Positions 24,383 to 32,788 of a DNA stretch of 64,000 nt are shown here, one piece after another. The notes under the pieces are model-generated. The model ran no database searches and had not been told where the DNA came from. It saw only the letters and a list, made by a program, of their open reading frames with translations. Numbering within the stretch: position 1 is the first letter of the stretch; the number at the start of each line of letters is the position of its first letter. Origin of the DNA: Actinomycetes bacterium (GTDB lineage Bacteria > Actinomycetota > Actinomycetes > Propionibacteriales > Nocardioidaceae); contig JAEWXC010000022.1 in NCBI GenBank assembly GCA_023396115.1, forward strand, positions 103,925 to 167,924. Direction: 5' to 3'. Both the position numbers and the translations under genes were made by a program.

Positions 24383-25789
24383 GTGAGCACCTCGAGCACC
24401 CCGGACACCGCGGCCCCCACGATCTCCACCCTCGGCGAACTGCGGGCCAGCGGCCACGTCCACAAGCCCCTGCGCGCCGAGCTGCGCGACAACCTGCTGA
24501 CCAAGCTGGCAGCCGGTGAGGACCCGTGGCCCGGGCTGCACGGCTTCACCGACACCGTGGTCCCCCAGGTCGAGCGGGCCCTGATCGCCGGCCACGACAT
24601 CGTGCTGCTCGGCGAGCGCGGTCAGGGCAAGACCCGGCTGCTGCGCTCCCTGGTGGGACTGCTGGACGAGTGGACGCCGGTGATCTCCGGCTCCGAGCTG
24701 GGCGAGCACCCCTACGAGCCGATCACCGTCGCCTCCACCCAGGCGGTGGCCGCCCACGGCGACGACCTGCGGATCTCGTGGCAGCACCGCGAGGACCGGT
24801 TCGCCGAGAAGCTCGCCACCCCCGACACCTCGGTGGGTGACCTGATCGGCGACGTGGACCCGATGAAGGTCGCGGAGGGGCGACACCTGGGCGACCCGGA
24901 GACGATCCACTTCGGCCTGATCCCGCGCAGTCACCGCGGCATCGTGGTGATCAACGAGCTGCCCGACCTGGCCGAGCGGATCCAGGTGGCGATGCTCAAC
25001 GTGATGGAGGAGCGCGACATCCAGATCCGCGGCTACGTGATGCGGCTGCCGCTGGACGTGCTGGTGATGGCCAGCGCGAACCCCGAGGACTACACCAACC
25101 GCGGCCGGATCATCACCCCGCTCAAGGACCGGTTCGGCGCCGAGATCCGCACCCACTACCCGCGCGAGGTCCACGAGGAGGTCGCCGTCATCCGGCAGGA
25201 GGCCGACCTGGTGGCCCACGTGCCCGACCACCTCGTCGAGATCCTGGCCCGGTTCACCCGCCAGCTGCGCGAGTCCACCGCCGTCGACCAGCGCTCCGGC
25301 GTCTCGGCCCGGTTCGCGATCGCCGGCGCCGAGACCATCGCCGCCGCGGCCCTGCACCGGGCCACGGTCACCGGCGAGGAGCAGGCGGTGGCCCGGATGG
25401 TCGACGTGGAGACCGCCGTCGACGTGCTCGGCGGCAAGGTCGAGTTCGAGACCGGGGAGGAGGGCCGGGAGCGCGAGATCCTCACCCACCTGTTGCGCAC
25501 CGCCACCGCCGAGACCGTGCGGGGCACCTTCCGCGGCCTGGACTTCGGCCCCCTGGTGGCCGCGCTCGAGGACGGGGCTGCCGTCGCCACCGGCGCCCGG
25601 GTGACCGCCAAGGAGTTCCTGGCCGGGCTGCCCGACCTCGGCACCGACCTGTACGACCAGGTCGCCGACCGGTTGGCCGCGACCACCGACGGGGAGCGGG
25701 CCTCAGCAGTCGAGCTCGCCCTGGAGGGGCTCTTCCTGGCCCGCAAGGTCGGCAAGGACGCCGACGGCGCGCAGACGGTCTACGGCTGA
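24383..25789 (+). CDS. MoxR-type AAA+ ATPase (magnesium-chelatase-like)
   Basis: 468 residues with Walker A GERGQGKTR (about 75-83), a Walker B/lid region GIVVINELPDLAERIQ near 190, sensor-like SANPEDYTNRGRIITPLKDRFG near 235, and an alpha-helical C-terminus. MoxR ATPases work with VWA-domain proteins as chaperone-like or metal-insertion machines. The VWA partner starts 4 bp after the stop. This subgroup resembles the ChlI-like ATPases (sometimes annotated sigma-54 interaction) widespread in actinobacteria. GTG start 6 nt after TAGCGT. The target is unknown. Confidence 0.88.
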   Translation: MSTSSTPDTAAPTISTLGELRASGHVHKPLRAELRDNLLTKLAAGEDPWPGLHGFTDTVVPQVERALIAGHDIVLLGERGQGKTRLLRSLVGLLDEWTPVISGSELGEHPYEPITVASTQAVAAHGDDLRISWQHREDRFAEKLATPDTSVGDLIGDVDPMKVAEGRHLGDPETIHFGLIPRSHRGIVVINELPDLAERIQVAMLNVMEERDIQIRGYVMRLPLDVLVMASANPEDYTNRGRIITPLKDRFGAEIRTHYPREVHEEVAVIRQEADLVAHVPDHLVEILARFTRQLRESTAVDQRSGVSARFAIAGAETIAAAALHRATVTGEEQAVARMVDVETAVDVLGGKVEFETGEEGREREILTHLLRTATAETVRGTFRGLDFGPLVAALEDGAAVATGARVTAKEFLAGLPDLGTDLYDQVADRLAATTDGERASAVELALEGLFLARKVGKDADGAQTVYG

Positions 25790-25793
25790 GCCG

Positions 25794-27800
25794 GTGAGCC
25801 GCTACCGCAAGTACGACGGGGGCGACCCGCTCGCTCCGCCGGTCGACCTGGCCGAGGCCCTGGAGGCCATCGGTGAGGACGTGATGGCCGGGTACAGCCC
25901 CGAGCGGGCGATGCGCGAGTTCCTGCGCCGCGGCGGCAACGACCAGGCGGGGCTGGACGACCTGGCCCGCCAGATCGCGCAGAAGCGGCGCGACCTGCTC
26001 TCCCGGCACAACCTCGACGGCACCCTGGAGGAGGTCAGGCGGCTCCTGGACGAGGCGGTCCTGGCCGAACGCGGCCAGCTGGCCCGCGACGTCACCCTGG
26101 ACGACGACGACCGGGCGTTCGCCGAGATGCGGTTGGCCAACCTGCCCGACTCCACCGCCGCCGCGGTCACCGATCTGGGCTCCTACGACTGGCACTCGGG
26201 CGAGGCCCGGGAGAAGTACGAGGAGATCAAGGACCTGCTCGGCCGCGAGCTGCTCGACCAGCGCTTCGCCGGGATGAAGCAGGCGCTGCAGGGGGCGAGC
26301 GAGGCCGACCGGCGCGCGGTCACCGAGATGATGGCCGACCTCAACGACCTGCTCGAGAAGCACGCCCGCGGTGAGGACACCACCGACGACTTCGCCGAGT
26401 TCATGGACCGGCACGGGCACCGGTTCCCGGAGAACCCGCGCAACGTCGAGGAGCTGATCGACGCGCTCGCCTCGCGCGCCGCCGCGGCCCAGCGGATGCT
26501 CAACTCGATGACGCCCGAGCAGCGGGCCGAACTGATGGAGCTGTCCGCCCAGGCGTTCGGCTCCCCGGAGCTGATGGACCAGCTGGCCCGGATGGACGCG
26601 AACCTGCAGGGGCTGCGACCGGGGGAGGACTGGTCGGGGTCGGAGCGGTTCGGCGGGGGCGAGGGGTTGGGCCTGGGCGACGGTACCGGCGCGCTGCAGG
26701 ACCTGGCCGAGCTCGACGCGTTGTCCGACCAGCTCTCCCAGGCCTACGCCGGGGCCCGGATGGACGACATCGACCTGGACGCGTTGAGCCGCCAGCTCGG
26801 CGACGACGCGGCCGTCTCGGCCCGCACCCTGGCGGACCTGGAGAAGGCACTGCGGGAGACCGGCTACCTGGCCAAGGGGTCCACCGGGGAGCTGCGGCTC
26901 AGCCCGCGCGCCATGCGCCAGCTCGGCAAGGCCCTGCTCAAGGACGTCGCCACCCGGCTGTCCAACCGCGACGGGCAGCGTGACGCCCGGTTGGCCGGTG
27001 CGGCCGGTGACCTGAGCGGCGCCACCCGGGAGTGGCAGTTCGGCGACACCGAGCCGTGGGACGTGACCCGCACCCTGACCAACGCGATCCGGCGCGCCGG
27101 GCCCGGCTCGGGGCGGGTGCGGATCGAGATCGGCGACGTGGAGGTCTCCGAGACCGAGGCTCGCACCCAGGCGGCGGTGGCGCTGCTGGTCGACACCTCG
27201 TTCTCGATGGCGCTGGACGGGCGCTGGGTGCCGATGAAGCGGACCGCCCTGGCGCTGCACACGCTGATCCGCTCGCGGTTCCGCGGCGACCACCTGCAGC
27301 TGATCGGGTTCGGCCGGACCGCGCAGGTGATGGAGATCGAGGAGCTCACCGGGCTGGACGCCCGCTACGCCAAGGGCACCAACCTGCACCACGCGCTGCT
27401 GCTGGCCAACCGGCACTTCCGCAAGCACCCGAACGCGCAGCCGGTGCTGCTGGTCGTCACCGACGGTGAACCCACCGCGCACCTGGAGGGTGACGGTGAG
27501 GTCTGGTTCTCCTACCCGCCGCACCCCGCGACCATCGGGTTGGCGGTGCGTGAGCTCGACACCGCCTGCCGGCTGGGAGCCAGCACCACGTTCTTCCGGT
27601 TGGGCGAGGACCCCGGCCTGGCCAGGTTCGTGGAGTCGATGGCCCGGCGTGCCGACGGGACCGTGGTCGCCCCCGAGCTGGACGACCTGGGTGCCGCGGT
27701 CGTCGGGTCGTTCCTCGGGGGCCGGGCCGGCTCCGCGGGGGGCGGAACCGACCCGGTGTCGGGGTGGCGGGGCTTCGGTCGAGGGGTCTGGGCGGGCTGA
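25794..27800 (+). CDS. VWA-domain protein, partner of the MoxR ATPase
   Basis: 668 residues. The first 450 are mostly helical and charged, with a glycine-rich linker near 290 (GGGEGLGLGDG). A C-terminal von Willebrand A domain (about 460-650) has an intact MIDAS: DTSFS at about 466-470, with later TNLHHAL and VVTDGEP carrying the remaining metal contacts. With the upstream MoxR gene it forms the usual ATPase-VWA pair, analogous to ChlI/ChlD or RavA/ViaA. There is no signal peptide, so it is cytosolic. The start is GTG 4 bp after the MoxR stop. Confidence 0.88.
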   Translation: MSRYRKYDGGDPLAPPVDLAEALEAIGEDVMAGYSPERAMREFLRRGGNDQAGLDDLARQIAQKRRDLLSRHNLDGTLEEVRRLLDEAVLAERGQLARDVTLDDDDRAFAEMRLANLPDSTAAAVTDLGSYDWHSGEAREKYEEIKDLLGRELLDQRFAGMKQALQGASEADRRAVTEMMADLNDLLEKHARGEDTTDDFAEFMDRHGHRFPENPRNVEELIDALASRAAAAQRMLNSMTPEQRAELMELSAQAFGSPELMDQLARMDANLQGLRPGEDWSGSERFGGGEGLGLGDGTGALQDLAELDALSDQLSQAYAGARMDDIDLDALSRQLGDDAAVSARTLADLEKALRETGYLAKGSTGELRLSPRAMRQLGKALLKDVATRLSNRDGQRDARLAGAAGDLSGATREWQFGDTEPWDVTRTLTNAIRRAGPGSGRVRIEIGDVEVSETEARTQAAVALLVDTSFSMALDGRWVPMKRTALALHTLIRSRFRGDHLQLIGFGRTAQVMEIEELTGLDARYAKGTNLHHALLLANRHFRKHPNAQPVLLVVTDGEPTAHLEGDGEVWFSYPPHPATIGLAVRELDTACRLGASTTFFRLGEDPGLARFVESMARRADGTVVAPELDDLGAAVVGSFLGGRAGSAGGGTDPVSGWRGFGRGVWAG

Positions 27801-27812
27801 GCGCCCGCGGCC

Positions 27813-29285
27813 TCAGCTGGCGGTGCCGCCCGTGTCCTCGGAGGCACCGGTGTCGTCACCGGTCGTGCTGCCCGGCCCGTCCGACTGCCCGGTCTCCCCG
27901 GCCAGGAACGAGCGGATGGACTCGGCCTCCTCGCTCACCGTCTCGGCCGTGACCAGGTCGCCGGCCTGCTCGGTGAGCACCTTCTCCCATGCGGCCAGCA
28001 GCGACTCGGCGCGCCCGGAGTCGACCAGCTCGGCCTGCAACCGTTCGGTCGCCTCGTCGACGAGCTGGGCGAACTCGTCGACCTCGTTGAACCGCTCGAC
28101 CAGGGGGTTGGAACGCCCGCCCATCGGGCCGCCGCGCTGGCCGTCCCGGCCCTGACCGTTCTGACCCTGACCGTGCTGGCCGCCCTGCGACGGTTCCATC
28201 CCCTCGGGCGGCTCGAAGCCCTCCGGCGGCTCCAACCCCTCCGGCGGCTCGAACCCCTCCGGCGCGGTGCCCCGGTCGCCCTGCTCACCGGAGCCCGGCC
28301 GTCCCCCGCCGGGCCCGCCCATCGAGGTGCCCAGGGCCAGGTTGTGGTCCCAGGCCACCACGGTGAACTGCTCGGCCCCGTCGTCCCAGCGCAGGTAGGA
28401 GTTGTTGCCCGGCCCGTCGATGTCGTCGAAGTTCCCGACCAGGTCCTCGAACGCCAGGTAGGTGGCGAACGCCTCCACGTCGAGCCGCTCGGGGAGCTGC
28501 TCGGCGAACTCGGCGTCGGTGGAGTTGTTGACGAAGTCGAGGAAGTCGGTGAGCGGGGTGAGGTCCTCGGTCCCGGTCTCCTGGTCGAAGACGTCGACGT
28601 AGTCGGCCGGGTCGGTGCCCCGGTAGCTCCAGTCGCCCCCGGCCTCGGCCTTGTACAGCCACCCGTCGCTGGAGAAGTTCTGCTCCTCCCACGCCTCGTC
28701 CAGGTGCTGCACCACCAGGCGCAACCGGGCCGCGGCGCCGTTGACGCTGAACGACGTCGCGACGGCCTCCTCGCTGGCCAGCCCGGCCTCGGCCAGCAGG
28801 TCCAGGGCGACGGCCTCGTTGAGTGCGGTGGCGCTGTTGTTGGACCGGACGACGAACTCGGTCCAGCCGTCCAGGTTCTGCCCGTCGACGAACTTGTCGA
28901 GCCGGATCAACCAGGGCAGGTCGGTGGGTTCACTGTCCTCGCTGACCTGGCGCAGCGAGGAGTTCCCCTTCAGTCGCAGACCGACGTTGCGGAAGGTGGT
29001 GCCGTCGATGGTGACGTCGGCGGTGATCCACTCCTTCTCGTCGGTCTCGGTGTAGGTCGCCAGCATGTCGCTGAGGGCGTCGGTGTCGACCTCCACGGAG
29101 AACTCGTGCAGCACCGAGGCGTCGTAGACCCCGTCGGCGGCCGCGGCCCGGGCGGCCACCGCGCTGGTGCTGCCCGTGGAGGTGCCCCCGAGCACCGAGC
29201 ACCCGCTCAGGGCGACGGACGTGGCGAGCACCGCGGTGCCGAGGTGGAGCCGGAATCGTGCGGTGCGGGTGGTGGGGGGGCTCAT
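27813..29285 (-). CDS. CotH-kinase-family lipoprotein
   Basis: 490 residues with a lipoprotein signal peptide (lipobox ALSGC, Cys29). The CotH region (about 55-340) begins with the HEFSVEVDTDAL strand, has the RLKGNSS segment near 105 and a kinase-like active-site stretch ending NSYLRWD...VVAWDHNLALG (about 300-335). CotH proteins are atypical secreted or surface kinases first known from spore coats. Beyond it come tandem PEGFEPPEGLEPPEG repeats, a Gln/Gly-rich linker and a helical tail. Its ATG overlaps the VTC gene stop, so it is the last gene of a coupled three-gene operon. An earlier start is rejected because it would delete the signal peptide logic. Confidence 0.87.
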   Translation of the reverse strand: MSPPTTRTARFRLHLGTAVLATSVALSGCSVLGGTSTGSTSAVAARAAAADGVYDASVLHEFSVEVDTDALSDMLATYTETDEKEWITADVTIDGTTFRNVGLRLKGNSSLRQVSEDSEPTDLPWLIRLDKFVDGQNLDGWTEFVVRSNNSATALNEAVALDLLAEAGLASEEAVATSFSVNGAAARLRLVVQHLDEAWEEQNFSSDGWLYKAEAGGDWSYRGTDPADYVDVFDQETGTEDLTPLTDFLDFVNNSTDAEFAEQLPERLDVEAFATYLAFEDLVGNFDDIDGPGNNSYLRWDDGAEQFTVVAWDHNLALGTSMGGPGGGRPGSGEQGDRGTAPEGFEPPEGLEPPEGFEPPEGMEPSQGGQHGQGQNGQGRDGQRGGPMGGRSNPLVERFNEVDEFAQLVDEATERLQAELVDSGRAESLLAAWEKVLTEQAGDLVTAETVSEEAESIRSFLAGETGQSDGPGSTTGDDTGASEDTGGTAS

Positions 29286-30079
29286 CGGTCCTCCTGGTGG
29301 GTGTGCGGGTCGAGGTCGCGGGTGATCACCCGGTGCCAGCGGTTGCGCGGCAGGTCGGGGTCGAGCAGGGCGCGGCCGGTGGCGTACTTGGAGAACCGGG
29401 CCGGCCGGCAGCCGTGGGCCCACAGGAAGCGGTCCACCGCAGCCCGGCTGCCCACCGGCGTCTTGGTCTCCAGCACCAGCAGCTCGGGTGCAGGTTGGCG
29501 ACGCCCGTCGGGCAGCTCCCAGGCCAGCGCCGAGTCGAGGGTGAGCCGGGCGCCGCTCCCCGGCAGCAGCACGGTGCGGCGCCGGTAGTGGGTGGTCAGC
29601 ACCGGTCGCAGGTCGTTGACGTCGACGCCCTCGATCCGTGACTCGGCCAGCCGCTCGGCGACGTGCTCACGAGCGGCGGCACCGAGCCTGTCGGTGCCCG
29701 CGGGCAGTTCGAGCCGCTCCTTGACCGTCGAGCCGCGCATCCCACGGGTTTTCACCTCCAGGTGGCACTCGCCGGTGTCGACGTAGTGGCGCAGCCGCAC
29801 CTTGAACCGGCGCCGGCGACGGTGGGCCGCCCCGGTGAACCCGGTGTGCTCGGCGGTGTCGAAGTAGGTGGACCGGTAGCCGAAGTCCCGGGTGCCGGCG
29901 ATCTGCAGGCTGCGGGCCCCGGCCACGGCCAGCACCTGGTCGTGCAACTGGGTGGTGAGCTGGTCGTGGCGGCCCGGGACGAGCAGGTACTTGCGGTCGG
30001 TGCGGGTCAGCAGCGCGGCGGAGTCGTTGAGCTCCTCGAGCCCGACCGGGGCGAGGGTGTCCAGGACCCGGGGGTTCAC
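29282..30079 (-). CDS. VTC-domain protein (polyphosphate-polymerase-like)
   Basis: 265 residues of triphosphate tunnel fold. Basic and acidic tunnel residues are visible: RTDRKYLL near residue 25, YRSTYFDT near 68, RFKVRLRHYVDTGECHLEVKTR around 85-108, and a late LLVLETKTP. Yeast Vtc4 with this domain makes polyphosphate from ATP; bacterial stand-alone versions sit beside DUF4956 and CotH genes and have no settled function. Both ends overlap neighbours (GTGA upstream, ATGA downstream), implying fixed stoichiometry. No signal peptide, so the domain is cytosolic. Confidence 0.87.
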   Translation of the reverse strand: MNPRVLDTLAPVGLEELNDSAALLTRTDRKYLLVPGRHDQLTTQLHDQVLAVAGARSLQIAGTRDFGYRSTYFDTAEHTGFTGAAHRRRRRFKVRLRHYVDTGECHLEVKTRGMRGSTVKERLELPAGTDRLGAAAREHVAERLAESRIEGVDVNDLRPVLTTHYRRRTVLLPGSGARLTLDSALAWELPDGRRQPAPELLVLETKTPVGSRAAVDRFLWAHGCRPARFSKYATGRALLDPDLPRNRWHRVITRDLDPHTHQEDR

Positions 30080-30690
30080 CGGATCGCCTCGTGCTCGTCG
30101 CGGGCGCGGGCCAGCTCGGCGTCCGTCGCGGCGACACGGGTGCTCGGCACCACGTAGCGCACGTCGACCTCGGTGGAGTCGTCGACCAGGTCGAGCCGGA
30201 GCACGTTCGCCTGGCGGACCCGGGCACCCAGCAGGGTCTCCAGGTGGGCGGTCAGCTCGGGCTCCCGGGTGATTGCCCGGTCCAGCACCACGACCTGCTG
30301 GCGGTAGCCCGACAGCAGTCGGGGGGAGTCGATCAGCGCCATCGCCCCGACCAGCAGCACCATCAGGCCCAGCGCGACGGGCCGGTCCACGCCCAGACCG
30401 CCGATCAGACCCAGGGCCAGGGAGACGAAGTAGTAGGCGACCTCGGGCTGGCCCAGCTCGGTGGAGCGGAGCCGGATGATGGACAGCACCCCGAACAGCC
30501 CCATGCCGAGGCCGACGGTGACGGTCGTGGAGGCCAGCGCGGTGGCCACCCCCAGCACCCCGACGTTGACCGCCACGAAGGCGATCACCAGGTCGCGGCG
30601 CCGGTGCCGGGGGAAGTAGACGGCCAGGGTGAGCAGGAGGACCGCGACGAGGTCGGCGGCGGGGAGGAGGAGGTCGCTGAAAGTGATCAT
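30076..30690 (-). CDS. DUF4956 membrane protein
   Basis: 204 residues with four hydrophobic helices in the first 130 residues (starting LLLPAADLVAVLLLTLAVYF), a conserved GMGLFGVLSIIRLRS loop near 75-89, and a cytosolic ferredoxin-like C-terminus (about 140-204). DUF4956 proteins are uncharacterised and are habitually encoded with VTC and CotH proteins. The ATG chosen is 10 codons inside the longest frame, giving a start at MITFSDLL. First gene of the operon, divergent from the C-S lyase gene. Confidence 0.85.
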   Translation of the reverse strand: MITFSDLLLPAADLVAVLLLTLAVYFPRHRRRDLVIAFVAVNVGVLGVATALASTTVTVGLGMGLFGVLSIIRLRSTELGQPEVAYYFVSLALGLIGGLGVDRPVALGLMVLLVGAMALIDSPRLLSGYRQQVVVLDRAITREPELTAHLETLLGARVRQANVLRLDLVDDSTEVDVRYVVPSTRVAATDAELARARDEHEAIR

Positions 30691-30712
30691 GCGGACGAGC
30701 CTGCTCGGCGCG

Positions 30713-30736
30713 GGTGTCACCGGACTGGGTGAAACC
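30713..30736. promoter_or_regulatory. inverted-repeat operator candidate
   Basis: GGTGTCACC and GGTGAAACC form 9-bp arms (eight pairs) separated by six nt, in the 100-bp gap between the divergent DUF4956 operon and the PatB-like gene. It is centred 35 bp upstream of the DUF4956 start. The regulator is unknown. Confidence 0.5.
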
Positions 30737-30790
30737 TGTGCTCGGGCTGTGAGCTGATTCCGGTGCGCGACGGCTGGCTAGGGTCGGGGC

Positions 30791-31921
30791 ATGACCGGTC
30801 AGATCCTCACCGCCGACCAGGCGCGGTTGCGGGCCTCCCGCACCAGCGTCAAGTGGCGGGCCCACCCCGAGCACGTGCTGCCCCTGTGGGTGGCGGAGAT
30901 GGATGCCGAGCCCTGTGCCGAGGTGGTGCACGCGGTCTCCGACGCCCTGCGGCGCGGTGACACCGGCTACTCGTGGGGCGAGCCGCTGGTGGAGGCGTTC
31001 ACCGGGTTCGCCCGGCGGCGCTGGGGCTGGGAGGTCGAGGGGGCCCGGGTGCTGCAGACCCCCGACGTGATGATCGGGATCTCCGAGCTGGTGCACGCCC
31101 ACACCTCGCACACCGGCACGGTGGTGGTCAGCCCGCCGGTCTACGACTCTTTCTACGGCTTCATCGAGGCGTCCGGACGGCGCCTGCTCACCGCGCCGCT
31201 CGGCGACGACCTGCGGCTGGACCCCGAGGCGCTGGAGCGGGCCTTCGCGCAGGCCGGGGCCGGCTCGGTGTACCTGCTGTGCAACCCGCAGAACCCGACC
31301 GGCACGGTGCACACGGCCGCGGAGCTGGCCGCCCTGGCCGGGCTCGCCGAAGCGCACGGGGTGCTCGTGGTCTCCGACGAGATCCACGCCCCACTGGTGC
31401 ACGCGGGCGCCACGTTCACGCCCTACCTGGGCGTGCCGGGTGCGGAGCGGGGGATCGCCCTGGTCAGCGGCTCCAAGGCCTGGAACCTGGCCGGCCTGAA
31501 GACCGCGCTGGCCGTGCCGGGCCCCGGGGCCGAGCTGGGGTTGCACGAGGTGGTCACCCACGGTGCCCAGCACCTGGCCGTGATCGCCCAGACCACGGCC
31601 TGGAACGAGGGGGAGCCGTGGTTGGCCCAGCTGCACACCGAACTGGCCGACCGGCGCCGGCTCCTGACCGACCTGCTGGACGACCAGCTGCCCGAGGTCC
31701 GGGTGGCCCCGGCCCAGGCGACGTTCCTGTCCTGGCTGGACTGCCGTGCCCTGGGGCTCGACGACCCGGCCGCGGCGTTCCTGGAGGCAGGGGTCGCCCT
31801 GGTCGCCGGGACCCGTTACGACACGCGGGCCGACGGCTGGGTCCGGTTGAACCACGCGACCTCGACGGAGGTGCTCAACGAGGCGGTGGCCCGGATGGCG
31901 CAGGTCCGCCGGACGGCGTGA
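30791..31921 (+). CDS. PatB/MalY-type PLP C-S lyase (aminotransferase fold I)
   Basis: 376 residues. PLP-binding lysine is in SGSKAWNLAGLK (about residue 229); the NPQNPTGTVH loop (about 162) and VVSDEIHAPLV (about 198) are typical of the MalY/PatB cystathionine beta-lyase subgroup rather than true aminotransferases. Likely reaction: beta-elimination of cystathionine or cysteine conjugates to pyruvate, ammonia and a thiol. ATG start 6 nt after TAGGGT. It may complement the transsulfuration enzymes in the window or process cysteine conjugates; which of these is not shown. Confidence 0.87.
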   Translation: MTGQILTADQARLRASRTSVKWRAHPEHVLPLWVAEMDAEPCAEVVHAVSDALRRGDTGYSWGEPLVEAFTGFARRRWGWEVEGARVLQTPDVMIGISELVHAHTSHTGTVVVSPPVYDSFYGFIEASGRRLLTAPLGDDLRLDPEALERAFAQAGAGSVYLLCNPQNPTGTVHTAAELAALAGLAEAHGVLVVSDEIHAPLVHAGATFTPYLGVPGAERGIALVSGSKAWNLAGLKTALAVPGPGAELGLHEVVTHGAQHLAVIAQTTAWNEGEPWLAQLHTELADRRRLLTDLLDDQLPEVRVAPAQATFLSWLDCRALGLDDPAAAFLEAGVALVAGTRYDTRADGWVRLNHATSTEVLNEAVARMAQVRRTA

Positions 31922-31933
31922 CCCTGCGGTGCT

Positions 31934-31968
31934 GACCCGGACCGGGCCCCCCGGCCCCGGCCCGGGTC
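31934..31968. terminator. GC-only imperfect hairpin between convergent genes
   Basis: GACCCGG-A-CCGGGCC opposite GGCCCCGGCCCGGGTC with small bulges, filling the gap between the lyase stop and the stop of the convergent secreted-protein gene; a plausible bidirectional terminator. Confidence 0.55.
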
Positions 31969-31976
31969 GGCCGGGG

Positions 31977-32585
31977 TCAGTCCCGCCAGGCCCGCACGGC
32001 GGTCCGGGTCATCGCCACGACCTGCGGGCGCCGGGTGTAGCGCATCGACGGGAAGATGAGAACGGTGGTGACGACCTTGCCGCTGCGCACCACGTTGAGG
32101 TTGATCCGGCCGCTGCGCAGCCGCATCGCGATGGTCGCCTGCTGCTGGCCCATCCGGGGCATCCGGTAGGACTTGAACCGGGCACGGACCTGCGGGGTGG
32201 CGACCTTCGGGCAGACCACCAGCAGCCGCTGCCAGCCCCGCACGATCGCCCTGGCCTGCCGCTTGGTCTGCATCCGGGCGGTGTTGACCAGCACCTTGTG
32301 CGAGTCGATCGGGTCGCGGCCCACGTAGGTGGCCTCACGGCCGCTGGCCGCGCGGACCTTGCGGACTCGGTCGCGGCAGCTGGCGGGCGCCCGGTAGGCA
32401 CGGGCGGAGGGGTTGATCTTGCGGGTGCCGCGCAGCAGCGTCGGCACGGCCCGGCCGGCCTCGGCCACGGTGGGGAGGTCGTCGGCGCCGATGGTGCGCG
32501 GCGCCGCGGAGGCGGCGGGGTGGGGCAGCACGAGCAGCAGGGCGGTGAGGCAGAGCGCCAGCGTCTGCAGGGGGAGCTTCGTCAT
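31977..32585 (-). CDS. secreted protein of unknown function
   Basis: 202 residues with a clear signal peptide (MTKLPLQTLALCLTALLLV..., cleavage near ASAAP). The mature domain is small and basic, with two cysteines (in PASCRDR and LLVVCPK) that could form a disulfide, and a layout vaguely like PknH-sensor or DUF5642-type extracytoplasmic domains; I do not recognise it confidently. Start chosen to give the signal peptide; ACACCTCC upstream is a weak ribosome site. It converges with the C-S lyase gene. No function is assigned. Confidence 0.7.
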   Translation of the reverse strand: MTKLPLQTLALCLTALLLVLPHPAASAAPRTIGADDLPTVAEAGRAVPTLLRGTRKINPSARAYRAPASCRDRVRKVRAASGREATYVGRDPIDSHKVLVNTARMQTKRQARAIVRGWQRLLVVCPKVATPQVRARFKSYRMPRMGQQQATIAMRLRSGRINLNVVRSGKVVTTVLIFPSMRYTRRPQVVAMTRTAVRAWRD

Positions 32586-32788
32586 GGAGGTGTCCTCGGG
32601 GTCTGGGAGGGAGTGGTGCCGGCCGTGGCCGGTCACGACATCCGCCGGGTGGGAGGCCCGGCCCGCGAGAGGATGTCGAGGTACCACCCGTTGAACGGCA
32701 CGACGCCGGCCGGGTTACGCCCCCGGCGCCTCGGCTGTGGCCCGGGGGAGCGCGCGCCGCCGTGGGAGCGGCGGGGTTGCCGGCCGGG

